Shown: in pieces, positions 22,331 to 30,489 of the stretch
Layout of the letters: every line of letters starts with the position of its first letter
How positions within the stretch are numbered: the stretch's first letter is position 1
DNA from: Limnoperna fortunei
Lineage: Eukaryota > Mollusca > Bivalvia > Mytilida > Modiolidae
Assembly (NCBI GenBank): GCA_944474755.1
Contig: OX104119.1
Span: 85,440,896-85,504,895 of the forward strand
Length of the DNA: 64,000 nt
Direction of reading: 5' to 3'
Translations under genes and position numbers: made by a program
Notes under the pieces: generated by a model
Seen by the model: only the letters and a program-made list of their open reading frames with translations
The model's database searches: none
Told to the model about the DNA's origin: nothing

Positions 22331-22768
22331 ATGAACACTGAAACAGTCAACGTGGTCAGACACGTCAGACTCCTACAGCCCCGATGTAAAGGTATTGAAG
22401 AGATTGAGAAGAGCTTCCAGACATTGCAGATTGAAACTGCAAAGGAACCTGAAATTCAGGAAAGCGATGGAGAGGGAAGGAAGAGAACCGAGGTCAAGCG
22501 TGGATCACCAGTCCTGAAGTGGAGAGAACTACCGGGGGAGACATTCAACGTGGTAGATGCCTGGGAGGTAAAAGGGGCCTATGGACCTGGCATGATCTTG
22601 ACATTGGAGAGTGAGGGCGAGACAACCAAGGTCTGGGCGTGCGCGAGGGTGATACGAGTGTTGAAGGGAATACGAAAGGAAAATTGGAATACTCTCAAGA
22701 TTAATAACAAAGGCAGGAAGAGGTCGAAGAAGACTGGATATGAGTACTTCGACGTTGAAATCTGGTAA
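22331..22768 (+). CDS. Small left-end Polinton protein, possible nucleic-acid-binding domain
   Basis: 145 residues, starting MNTETV right inside the left TIR. The N-terminal half is charged and probably disordered. The C-terminal half (about 68-145) is a compact beta-rich segment (FNVVDAWEVKGAYGPGMILTL, then KVWACARVI) with a basic tail. The acidic protein at the right end has a similar segment (VDEWVDEG, YVLTL, KTYRVWAPHELI), so the two look paralogous. Many Polintons carry a short protein of this sort near a terminus; an ssDNA-binding role would suit protein-primed replication but is inference. Its promoter lies in the TIR. Confidence 0.75.
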   Translation: MNTETVNVVRHVRLLQPRCKGIEEIEKSFQTLQIETAKEPEIQESDGEGRKRTEVKRGSPVLKWRELPGETFNVVDAWEVKGAYGPGMILTLESEGETTKVWACARVIRVLKGIRKENWNTLKINNKGRKRSKKTGYEYFDVEIW

Positions 22769-22771
22769 CAA

Positions 22772-22988
22772 CAGGTTGGTAGAAACTTTTTCCGATGGGG
22801 GATTTCCTCATCGAAAAAGGTAACCAAGGCTGGGGTGGCAATCAGTGAGGATTTGGAAAGGAAATTGGGTGGTGCAAACGAACTCGCATGTGAAGGGATT
22901 GATAGAGAAGGTATACGAGGGATCGACTGCCTCCTAAAAAATGAAAAAATTTAGTTTAGAAACATTGAAAGATAGGGTATATATATAA
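22772..22988 (+). promoter_or_regulatory. Spacer and promoter of polymerase gene
   Basis: Holds the hairpin and, just before the ATG at 22989, GATAGGGTATATATATAA. The GATAGGGTA block and the following ATGAACACTGAAAC are shared with the TIR-borne gene start at 22331, so the promoter and start appear duplicated. A 50-codon open frame without ATG (about 22803-22960) is not called. Confidence 0.6.
22787..22818 (+). terminator. Hairpin after the left-end gene
   Basis: TTTTTCCGATG pairs with CATCGAAAAA with one bulged C, and the stem can extend inward with GGG/CCT. It lies 20 bases after the stop at 22768. Similar hairpins sit at the other two transcription-unit ends of the element. Confidence 0.5.
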
Positions 22989-25900
22989 ATGAACACTGAA
23001 ACTATTGAGATGTCAGTGGGGGGAGTCCAACGAACCTGCGGAGCACCCTTGAAAAGGAAGAAAGGTCAGTTCTGCAGAAGCAAACCGGGTAGGAATGGTC
23101 TTTGCTGGAGACATACCCATAACACCCCACAGCAAGACGAAGATGATCAGCCGATTGGGGGTAAGTTCCGGGTAGTTGAAACCATCCGGAAACTTCGTGA
23201 AATTGCTAAAGAGGAGGGGTTGAGGGGGTACAGTAGGAAGAATAAGACTGCCTTGGTGAGACTCATTGAATCGTCCACAGGTCGACGGTTCATTCGTCAA
23301 GAGGTGCTCAATAAGAAGCAGCTCATGGCTATGGCTAGACGAAGAGGGATTACCAAATACTCGAAGTTGAGAAAGGAGGAATTAGTAGAGAGGGTGAAAC
23401 AGAGCCTTGAAGATGCCAGGCATGAGATCGATGTGCAGGATAAGCGAGAGGCGTTGGGGGGAGTGTTCGGCACAGTGATCATCAAACCTCTGAAGAAGCA
23501 CGACGTCGAGACGTTTATTCAAGTGAGCTGGGAACCCATTCGAAATACGATTGCAGCAGGTCTAGCAGAGAAGAAGGGGTTGAAAGTGGAACTAGTCCTC
23601 AAGGTGGAGATGGTGAAGATCAACCCCACGAATCCAGGTGAGAACGAGAATACTGATACATATTTCCGATCCGCCGTATTCACCATCACAGAGTCGGTAG
23701 ATTTGGATCAGGCGATAGCACAGATGATGGACAAGATCAAGGAGAGCATGGCGAATTTCCAGGAAAATGGAAGTGGGTGGACCTTTGGACGCATAGAGAG
23801 TATGGAAATTCAACTGAACGAATTCAAGCCACTGGCCGGCAGCTCTTACTTACCCCTCCCCAAGAAGCTTGCGGGCAAAAAGGCAATCGTGAATGTGCAG
23901 AATGACGATCATGAGTGCTTTCGATGGGCAATCCTCTCGGCGCTTCACCACGACGAGGTGGATCAGAAGCATGCTAACCGCGTGGGCCAGTATGCAAGGT
24001 GGAAGGATGAACTAAGGTTCGATACGATAGAATTCCCAGTCTCACTCCGGGCGATTGATAAGTTCGAGAGACTTAACGAGGGGATCAAGGTGAACGTCTT
24101 TGGGTTCGAGAATAAGAAGAATGAAGGCGTCTACCCGCTGAGGATATCCAATAGTGATCACACCGGAGCGAAGCATGTGGACCTCATGCTATTGGGGGAT
24201 GAAGAGACAAAACACTACAGTTGGGTAAAGAACCTCTCACGACTCTTGACGGCGCAGGTGACCAAGCATGATGGGGAAGCTTACTTCTGCCGCCGGTGCC
24301 TAAACCATTTCACCCGGCAAGATCTCCTGGACCGTCACATGGAATACTGCAGCCAGAAGCAGGCAGTAAAAGTCGAGATGCCGGACGAAGGAAGTAAGGT
24401 CAGTTTCAAGAACCATGCCCGGTCGATGAAAGTACCATTCGTGGTCTACGCCGATTTCGAGTGCTTCACAACCAAAGTGAAGATGGAAGAGGAACCCGCG
24501 GCAGGTGGAGCTACCAAAATCCTCCAGAAGCACATACCATCGGGGTTCTGCTACCACATCAAGTGCTTCGACGAGACCGTATACGCAAAGAAACCGGTGA
24601 TTTACACCATGCAGCAGGAAGGAGAAGACGTGGCCCAGATTTTTGTGGATCGGTTGACGAAAGACGTCCGTGACATCTACCAACAGAACGACTTCAAGAA
24701 GCCCATGGTGATGACGGAGGAAGATAAGAAAGCATTCGAGGAAACCACCCACTGCACCATCTGCCACCAAGAGCTCGGCGAGGACAAAGTGAAGGACCAC
24801 TGCCACTTCACGGGTAAGTTCAGAGGGGCAGCCCATAGCGACTGCAATCTGAACTTCAAGGCATCCAAATTCGTCCCCGTGATTTTCCATAACTTGGCGG
24901 GGTATGACAGTCACCTCTTCATCAAGAACCTGGGCAGAACCGAAGGTAAGATCGACTGCATCCCCAACACGGAAGAGCGCTACATCTCCTTCACGAAGAG
25001 CGTACCGATTGGAGAGTACAAGGATAAGAAAGGAAAGACGAAGACGCAATACCTATACTTACGCTTCATTGACAGCTTCAAATTCATGAATGCCAGTCTC
25101 CAGAGCCTAGTCGAGGCAACGCCGGTCGAGGCATTCACCGACATGCGGCGAGAATTTGGTGCAGTGCCAATGAACCCCGAGCTCTTCAAGGTGGGTGAGT
25201 TCGAGTCGGAGAATGGTCGAAACATTACCCTACGCGAGGTCATCGACAGACAGAAACTGGAGTACATCGTGACGCATCCGGAAGAGTATGAACTTGGGAG
25301 TCGATACATCAAGGGGCGGAAGCTCGAAAAGAATGCCCAACTGACGTTACTGCAAGATTACCTGGATCGCACCAACGCTCTGGGTGAATGCCCCATGCGA
25401 TACTACCAGCGGAACGATTTCGGAAGATACTGGACCAGCGAGAAGATTGGTCTGCAGAATATGAGTCGTCGCATCCGCCATACCCTCTGCGCAGACCACA
25501 TGATCGATATCGACATGAAGAACGCGCATCCAACCCTACTCTCCTGGTACTGCCATGAAAACGGCATTGAGTGCACCGGGCTCGATGCTTACATTGCCAA
25601 CCGGGAGAAACTGACCGCAGATCTGATGGCCTACCAAAGGATCACGCGGGACGAAGCCAAGACTACCCTCCTAGCCATCATTAATGGGAAGGAGATCGGA
25701 CTGAAGGAGGATGCACCCGCTTGGTTCAAGGAGTATTATGAGGGAATGAGAACTATCATGGAGGAGGTGACCAAGCTGAACCCGGACCTACATAAGCTTG
25801 CCCGCGAATCCAAGGTAAGGCGACTCACAGACTACAACATCAAGGGAACCACCGTGAATTACGTCATGTGCTCCCTGGAAAACAAGGCCTTGATGGCAGC

Positions 25901-28043
25901 CTTCGATTACCTGACTGAACAAGGAATCGAAGTGGGAGCGCTCGTTTTTGATGGATTGATGATTCACAAGAACGAGATGACGCACACCAGACTGACTGAA
26001 ATCCTCCAAGGCTGCAGCGAGAAGGTGAAGCAGGTCGTTGGAGCGGACATTACCTTCACAGTCAAAGAGATGGATGAAGGATATGACATACCACTCACGG
26101 CGAAAGGGCAGAAGGACGGCAATCTGGATCTACTGCTACGTAAGGGGGTATATCCATACGATTACATGGATAAGTTTGAGAGACTCCAGGACCCCCAACT
26201 ACCGGCGAAGAAGGACTTCTATAGCGCGCTCACGAAGGAAGACATCAGTGACGCTGATTATGCCCATGCTCAGAAGGTCTGGAGGGATTGGGGAATCTCG
26301 ACCATGCGGGAGTATCACGACCTATACTTGAAGACGGACGTGATCTTGCTCGCTGATGTTTTCGAGAACTTCCGCAACATCTGCCTGAAGCACTATGGAC
26401 TCGACCCGGCGCACTACTACACCGCACCAGGGCTTGCCTATGATGCAGCACTCAAGGTCAGCGCCATCCAACTAGATCTGATCTCCGATCCTGATATGCT
26501 GCTCATGATCGAAAAGGGCATCCGAGGAGGTCTCACTATGGTGTCAAAGAGATATGCCCGAGCGAACAATCCCTACGTGACGGGGCACGACCCAAGTAAA
26601 CCGACCAACTACCTCATGTACCTGGACGCGAACAACCTCTACGGATGGGCGATGATGCGAACTCTACCCACGGGGGGTTTCAAGTGGACGGATCCCTCGG
26701 AGGTTCCAGACCTTAGCACGATCGGAGAGGAGGATAAGGGCATCCGAGGAGGTCTCACTATGGTGTCAAAGAGATATGCCCGAGCGAACAATCCCTACGT
26801 GACGGGGCACGACCCAAGTAAACCGACCAACTACCTCATGTACCTGGACGCGAACAACCTCTACGGATGGGCGATGATGCGAACTCTACCCACGGGGGGT
26901 TTCAAGTGGACGGATCCCTCGGAGGTTCCAGACCTTAGCACGATCGGAGAGGAGGATACAAAGGGCTACATCCTGGAAGTGGACCTCGAGTACCCCAGGG
27001 GGCTCCACGACCATCATAACGATTACCCTCTGGCGCCGGAATCCGTGGAGATCAATGGAGTAAGAAAACTGGTGGCCAACCTCCACGACCGGGAGAAATA
27101 CGTGGTTCACTATGTGAATCTGAAGAAGTACCTCGCCAGGGGGATGAAGCTGAAGAAAATCCATCGAGCCATCCAGTTCACGCAAAGCCCCTGGTTGAAG
27201 AAGTACGTCGAGAAGAATACGGAGTGCCGGACTGCTGCTGCCACCACCTTCGAGAAGGAGTTCTTCAAACTCATGAACAATGCCGTGTTCGGGAAAACCA
27301 TGGAGAACATTCGGAACAGGGTGGACGTGCGACTAGTCAACAGTGAGAAGGTAGCCAGGAAATTGGTAGCGAGACCCAACTTCAAGCGCAGGACGGTGTT
27401 CAACGCGGATCTGGCTGCAGTGCATCTACATCGCACGAAACTGGTCTTCGACAAACCAATCTACCTTGGATTCTCCATTCTCGAGCTATCGAAGACATTG
27501 ATGACCGACTTCGTCTACGATTACCTCAAGCCAACGTACGGTGACCGGGCCAGCATCTGCTACACCGACACGGACAGCTTGATCTGTGACATTCAGACGG
27601 CGGACGTATACAAAGATATGGCGACGAGCGCACATCAGTGGTTCGATACATCCAACTACGCTGCGAACCATGCCTCCGGGATCCCAGCCGACGTGAACAA
27701 GAAGGTGATCGGCATGTTCAAGGATGAGTGCGCAGGCCGACCGATGACTGAGTACGTGGGAATCCGGCCAAAGGCCTATGCATTCAAAGTAGATTTTGAG
27801 GAGCATAAGAGAGCCAAAGGCGTGAAGAAGAGTGTGGTTGAGTCTGAACTGACCTTCGCAGACTACAAGCAGTGCCTAGACACCGGCAAGGAGACGTACC
27901 GCTCGATGAACCTCATCCGAAGCCGGCTCCATCAGATATTCACCATGGCCTATTGCAAGAAATCTCTCTCAGCCAACGATGATAAGCGACACATTCTGCC
28001 TGACGGGGTCCACACCCTCGCGCACGGTCACTATCGAATCTAA
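22989..28043 (+). CDS. polB: Protein-primed DNA polymerase B with nested second polymerase-like module and duplicated motif A
   Basis: 1684 residues, far longer than the usual Polinton PolB. In order: Cys/His cluster (C17, C29, C39, H42); two SAP/Rho-N-like helical repeats (about 60-135); a conserved NDDHECFRWAILSALH block (C310) and a C2H2-like cluster (434-454); 3'-5' exonuclease ExoI D489/E491; an HNH/endoVII-like zinc element (C589, C592, DHCH 603-606); ExoII N635...YD 640. Canonical sequence breaks near 715 and resumes at NLDLLLRKGVYPYDYM (1045). The insert has DIDMKNAHP (840-848), K952 and LVFDGLMIH (D988). Palm motif A YLDANNLYG occurs twice (D1213, D1287) because residues 1176-1249 are repeated as 1250-1323. 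Motif B is about 1427-1445 (KLMNNAVFGKT), motif C YTDTDS is 1525-1530. It would replicate the linear element from a terminal protein; the duplication may impair it. Confidence 0.95.
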   Translation: MNTETIEMSVGGVQRTCGAPLKRKKGQFCRSKPGRNGLCWRHTHNTPQQDEDDQPIGGKFRVVETIRKLREIAKEEGLRGYSRKNKTALVRLIESSTGRRFIRQEVLNKKQLMAMARRRGITKYSKLRKEELVERVKQSLEDARHEIDVQDKREALGGVFGTVIIKPLKKHDVETFIQVSWEPIRNTIAAGLAEKKGLKVELVLKVEMVKINPTNPGENENTDTYFRSAVFTITESVDLDQAIAQMMDKIKESMANFQENGSGWTFGRIESMEIQLNEFKPLAGSSYLPLPKKLAGKKAIVNVQNDDHECFRWAILSALHHDEVDQKHANRVGQYARWKDELRFDTIEFPVSLRAIDKFERLNEGIKVNVFGFENKKNEGVYPLRISNSDHTGAKHVDLMLLGDEETKHYSWVKNLSRLLTAQVTKHDGEAYFCRRCLNHFTRQDLLDRHMEYCSQKQAVKVEMPDEGSKVSFKNHARSMKVPFVVYADFECFTTKVKMEEEPAAGGATKILQKHIPSGFCYHIKCFDETVYAKKPVIYTMQQEGEDVAQIFVDRLTKDVRDIYQQNDFKKPMVMTEEDKKAFEETTHCTICHQELGEDKVKDHCHFTGKFRGAAHSDCNLNFKASKFVPVIFHNLAGYDSHLFIKNLGRTEGKIDCIPNTEERYISFTKSVPIGEYKDKKGKTKTQYLYLRFIDSFKFMNASLQSLVEATPVEAFTDMRREFGAVPMNPELFKVGEFESENGRNITLREVIDRQKLEYIVTHPEEYELGSRYIKGRKLEKNAQLTLLQDYLDRTNALGECPMRYYQRNDFGRYWTSEKIGLQNMSRRIRHTLCADHMIDIDMKNAHPTLLSWYCHENGIECTGLDAYIANREKLTADLMAYQRITRDEAKTTLLAIINGKEIGLKEDAPAWFKEYYEGMRTIMEEVTKLNPDLHKLARESKVRRLTDYNIKGTTVNYVMCSLENKALMAAFDYLTEQGIEVGALVFDGLMIHKNEMTHTRLTEILQGCSEKVKQVVGADITFTVKEMDEGYDIPLTAKGQKDGNLDLLLRKGVYPYDYMDKFERLQDPQLPAKKDFYSALTKEDISDADYAHAQKVWRDWGISTMREYHDLYLKTDVILLADVFENFRNICLKHYGLDPAHYYTAPGLAYDAALKVSAIQLDLISDPDMLLMIEKGIRGGLTMVSKRYARANNPYVTGHDPSKPTNYLMYLDANNLYGWAMMRTLPTGGFKWTDPSEVPDLSTIGEEDKGIRGGLTMVSKRYARANNPYVTGHDPSKPTNYLMYLDANNLYGWAMMRTLPTGGFKWTDPSEVPDLSTIGEEDTKGYILEVDLEYPRGLHDHHNDYPLAPESVEINGVRKLVANLHDREKYVVHYVNLKKYLARGMKLKKIHRAIQFTQSPWLKKYVEKNTECRTAAATTFEKEFFKLMNNAVFGKTMENIRNRVDVRLVNSEKVARKLVARPNFKRRTVFNADLAAVHLHRTKLVFDKPIYLGFSILELSKTLMTDFVYDYLKPTYGDRASICYTDTDSLICDIQTADVYKDMATSAHQWFDTSNYAANHASGIPADVNKKVIGMFKDECAGRPMTEYVGIRPKAYAFKVDFEEHKRAKGVKKSVVESELTFADYKQCLDTGKETYRSMNLIRSRLHQIFTMAYCKKSLSANDDKRHILPDGVHTLAHGHYRI
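26514..26957 (+). repeat. Exact 222-bp tandem duplication inside polB
   Basis: Two identical 74-codon units, 26514-26735 and 26736-26957, in frame. Each contains the metal-binding motif A of the polymerase palm. By eye no base differs between units. Confidence 0.95.
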
Positions 28044-28047
28044 ATAA

Positions 28048-28461
28048 ATGAGCAGCGTACGAGTTTACTACTTAACTCTTCCACTCAAACCCCTCTCAAA
28101 TGTAGAGCTCGAAGAAGCTGCCTCGGCCCTAGGGATCCATCCATTCAGAGGGGTATTCATGAGAGATGCCCTACCACCAGCGCCACGAGCTCATGAATGC
28201 GGCATCTTGAACCACGATGACTTCCAAGGTTCCGGAACGCACTGGACCTGCTGGCACAAGCGCGGAGGACTCAAAGTCTACTTCGACTCTTACGGTCTGC
28301 CTCCGCCCGACGAGATGGTCGACTATCTGCGTCCGAAGATCCAATACAACACCGATGAGCTGCAGCATCGCGGGGACGTGGTGTGCGGTCACTTTTGCCT
28401 CTACGTACTGAAGATGCTGTCGGAGGGTAGATCGTTCGACGACGTGATATTCTCGCTATAA
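28048..28461 (+). CDS. Adenain-like cysteine protease (maturation protease)
   Basis: 137 residues, typical length. The fold follows adenovirus protease/Ulp1: GILNHDDF, then catalytic H65 in SGTHWTCW, acidic D80 in YFDSYG, and nucleophile C113 in VVCGHFCLYVL; Q99 or Q106 may form the oxyanion hole. In Polintons this enzyme is expected to cleave capsid precursors. It follows polB with only four bases (ATAA) between the stop and ATG, and is followed by the fiber-like gene with the same spacing. Confidence 0.92.
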   Translation: MSSVRVYYLTLPLKPLSNVELEEAASALGIHPFRGVFMRDALPPAPRAHECGILNHDDFQGSGTHWTCWHKRGGLKVYFDSYGLPPPDEMVDYLRPKIQYNTDELQHRGDVVCGHFCLYVLKMLSEGRSFDDVIFSL

Positions 28462-28465
28462 ATAA

Positions 28466-29000
28466 ATGGACAAATTCGGATCTCACTCGAGAAAACGCGC
28501 ATTGGTCTGGTCCCAAGATCTCGATATGAACGACAACCGCATCACCGGCCTGGGGGCACCGCGAGAGGGGTCGGACGCTGCGACGAGGCACTGGGTCAAT
28601 CTGCAATTGAAAGAGGATCAGAAGGATATCGCTGAGCTCGCGGCAAAGATCGATAAGGTCTTGAAAGTGCTCGAGGATAAGGAGAAACGCTTGAATGGCA
28701 TCGAGAAAGACGTGGCAAAGTGCCTGCCCACGATCGGTGGTAAGATGACCGGCGCGATAGATATGCAGGGCCATGCTATTCGTAACCTCCCCTAAGGAAC
28801 CGACTCCAAGGATCCCGTGACGAATGGTTGGTATGCAAAGAACTGGCAGGATTTAGCCTTAACCATGCAGGAGAAGATAAACGCTGTAGAATCTAGATAT
28901 AAAACCCTCGAAAAGCAGATGGCTGATAAGCAGGAAAAAGATTGAAGCTCTTGAAAAGTACGTGAAGTTTAAGCCCCCTACTCCCGGCAGGATCGGTTGA
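28466..29000 (+). pseudogene. Coiled-coil, fiber-like virion protein, interrupted by a stop and a frame change
   Basis: The intact frame gives 109 residues to a TAA at 28793-28795. The N part has MNDNRITGLGAPREGSDA followed by RHWV, and a second similar block starts at IDMQGHAIRNLP. This I-x-G/N-L-x-x-P...DA...W/Y-V pattern is typical of phage and viral tail-fiber or fiber repeats. A heptad coiled coil (about 46-90) lies between. After the TAA the same frame stays open with matching content to a TGA at 28943-28945, and a shift at the A run 28935-28939 opens a frame to 29000. Both breaks look secondary. A receptor-binding fiber role is inference. Confidence 0.65.
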
Positions 29001-29018
29001 CCCCTCCTCCGCTTCTCT

Positions 29019-29037
29019 AGTCCCCACTCCAGGGACT
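29019..29037. terminator. Hairpin between convergent genes
   Basis: AGTCCC (29019-29024) pairs with GGGACT (29032-29037) around a 7-base loop. It lies between the end of the fiber-like gene and the end of the integrase gene, which converge here. Confidence 0.45.
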
Positions 29038-29051
29038 GGAAAATCGAAGGA

Positions 29052-30476
29052 CTATTGGAGCTCGGAAGCCTTTACCCATGAATTGAACGTCTTGGGATAG
29101 CCTCGCCATTTGACGTAGACTTCCCGTTCTCCTTGCCGGGTGCGTCGCCGCAAGATCTTTTCGATGCGAAAGAGTTCTTGGGTGGTCTTCTGGAGCTCAG
29201 GCTCGTAGAAAGATCCCTGAATCTCCTCGTCGTTGAGGTCCTTGAGACGATACGTGGGCGGTTGCGTTCCTAAGACCGCGGATACGGTGAAGACTTCTTC
29301 TGTCCAGCGTGGAGTATATCCTTTCTCGAACACGCCCTTCTTCTTGGCGATTCGGACCTTATCGCCAACCTTGAATCGCGGTGGTTGCATGGGAGGGAGA
29401 TCTCCGTAAAGGTTCCAGAAGACTTTGGTTTCGTTCTCCTTCTGACTGGCGGCAGTGGGAGTCATCTTGATGGAGCGGTGCTTGGTGGTATTATATTGAT
29501 GAACCAGATCGCTTAGCACATCGATATAGGTTCGCGTGGAGTTGGCGGAAAAGTACTTGAACATCTTCTCCTTCATGGTACGGTTCCAACGCTCCACGAC
29601 GCTCGACTTCTCTTCGTTTTCTGTGGAGTAGAGCTCGACGTCATGCTTCTGGAGAAGCCCCTTCACCTCCTTGTTGTAGAATTCCGTTCCTTTGTCCGTC
29701 CATAGCTTCTTGGGGATGCGAGACTTGAAGACCGCTTGGAAGGCGTCGCGCACCGTAGCCCCCTTCTTATCCTTGAGCGGCACTAGCCATCCGTACTTGG
29801 AGAAGACATCAATGATGCTCAGGATGAACTTATGGCCTTTGTTGTCTCGGGAAAAGGCGCTCATATCCACGAGATCGGCCGCCCAGGTTGCATCTATTCC
29901 ACCCACCACCACGCGACGCTTCTGAAATTTGCGGCGGATTGGCTTGTGTAGTTCCTCGGCTAGTTCGTCCGACCAAACGAGGGGTTTTTTTTTAACCCCC
30001 AATCCAAATCGCGCTTTGGTACCGATGATGGGCTTGACGATGCTACGGTCCAGGCGTTCGCGTGCGGTGGGGTCGGAAATGGCATCGAGGGAGGACAGCA
30101 TGGTCGCGTCGCAGATGGAGTTGCGCGAGGCCGTGTCCTTATGCCTGGCGTAGCAGAGATCGTGGTGATACGCGGCCTCATCCACTCGATTGATGGGTTT
30201 CGACCAATCCTTGGGGGTACCATCGGCGTTCAGCCGCTTGGCGAGGTTGGTCCCAGGTCCGGTGAAATTGTGGCCTGGAAGGTGCATCTCTATGGGTAGT
30301 CGGTTGATCAGGTGGTTCATGAACCCAGTACCCTCCACGGACCGGATGAACTGAGATTTCCTAGAACCGCATACGGCGCAGATACCCACCTTCCTTCGTC
30401 GTCCGTTGCTGGTCGGGATCACTCCGCGGCTATTCGTCTCGGTCTTCGTTTTGCACTTCAAACAGTACATTCCCAT
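29052..30476 (-). CDS. int: Integrase with N-terminal zinc ribbon and PLA2-like domain and C-terminal chromodomain
   Basis: 474 residues in one frame. Residues 5-36 form a C4 zinc ribbon (YCLKC, CAVCG). Residues about 64-150 resemble the parvovirus-type phospholipase A2 domain: calcium loop FTGPGTNL (GPG 73-75) and the catalytic HD pair in AAYHHDLCY (H105, D106). Residues 190-350 are the rve integrase core with D201/D204, D261 (WTDKGTEF) and E295 (SSVVERWNRT). An SH3-like segment (367-400) and a chromodomain (434-474, YVKWRGYPKTFNSW) follow. The integrase inserts the element; the chromodomain should bind methylated histones. PLA2 domains in virions breach endosomes, so the fusion joins entry-type and integration-type functions. 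Start ATG at 30476 faces the ATPase start with 13 bp between. Confidence 0.92.
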   Translation of the reverse strand: MGMYCLKCKTKTETNSRGVIPTSNGRRRKVGICAVCGSRKSQFIRSVEGTGFMNHLINRLPIEMHLPGHNFTGPGTNLAKRLNADGTPKDWSKPINRVDEAAYHHDLCYARHKDTASRNSICDATMLSSLDAISDPTARERLDRSIVKPIIGTKARFGLGVKKKPLVWSDELAEELHKPIRRKFQKRRVVVGGIDATWAADLVDMSAFSRDNKGHKFILSIIDVFSKYGWLVPLKDKKGATVRDAFQAVFKSRIPKKLWTDKGTEFYNKEVKGLLQKHDVELYSTENEEKSSVVERWNRTMKEKMFKYFSANSTRTYIDVLSDLVHQYNTTKHRSIKMTPTAASQKENETKVFWNLYGDLPPMQPPRFKVGDKVRIAKKKGVFEKGYTPRWTEEVFTVSAVLGTQPPTYRLKDLNDEEIQGSFYEPELQKTTQELFRIEKILRRRTRQGEREVYVKWRGYPKTFNSWVKASELQ

Positions 30477-30489
30477 TTATATATATAAA
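30477..30489. promoter_or_regulatory. 13-bp bidirectional promoter between integrase and ATPase
   Basis: Only TTATATATATAAA separates the two divergent start codons (CAT 30474-30476, ATG 30490-30492). It is almost palindromic, giving TATATATAAA before each ATG. Confidence 0.7.

Noticed and set aside
22803..22960. Open frame of about 50 codons before polB
   Set aside because: No ATG in frame and interrupted by the hairpin region; may be a relic but cannot be supported.
24300..25049. 249-residue ORF antisense to polB
   Set aside because: Shadow of the polymerase exonuclease region; Leu/Val-rich without motifs.
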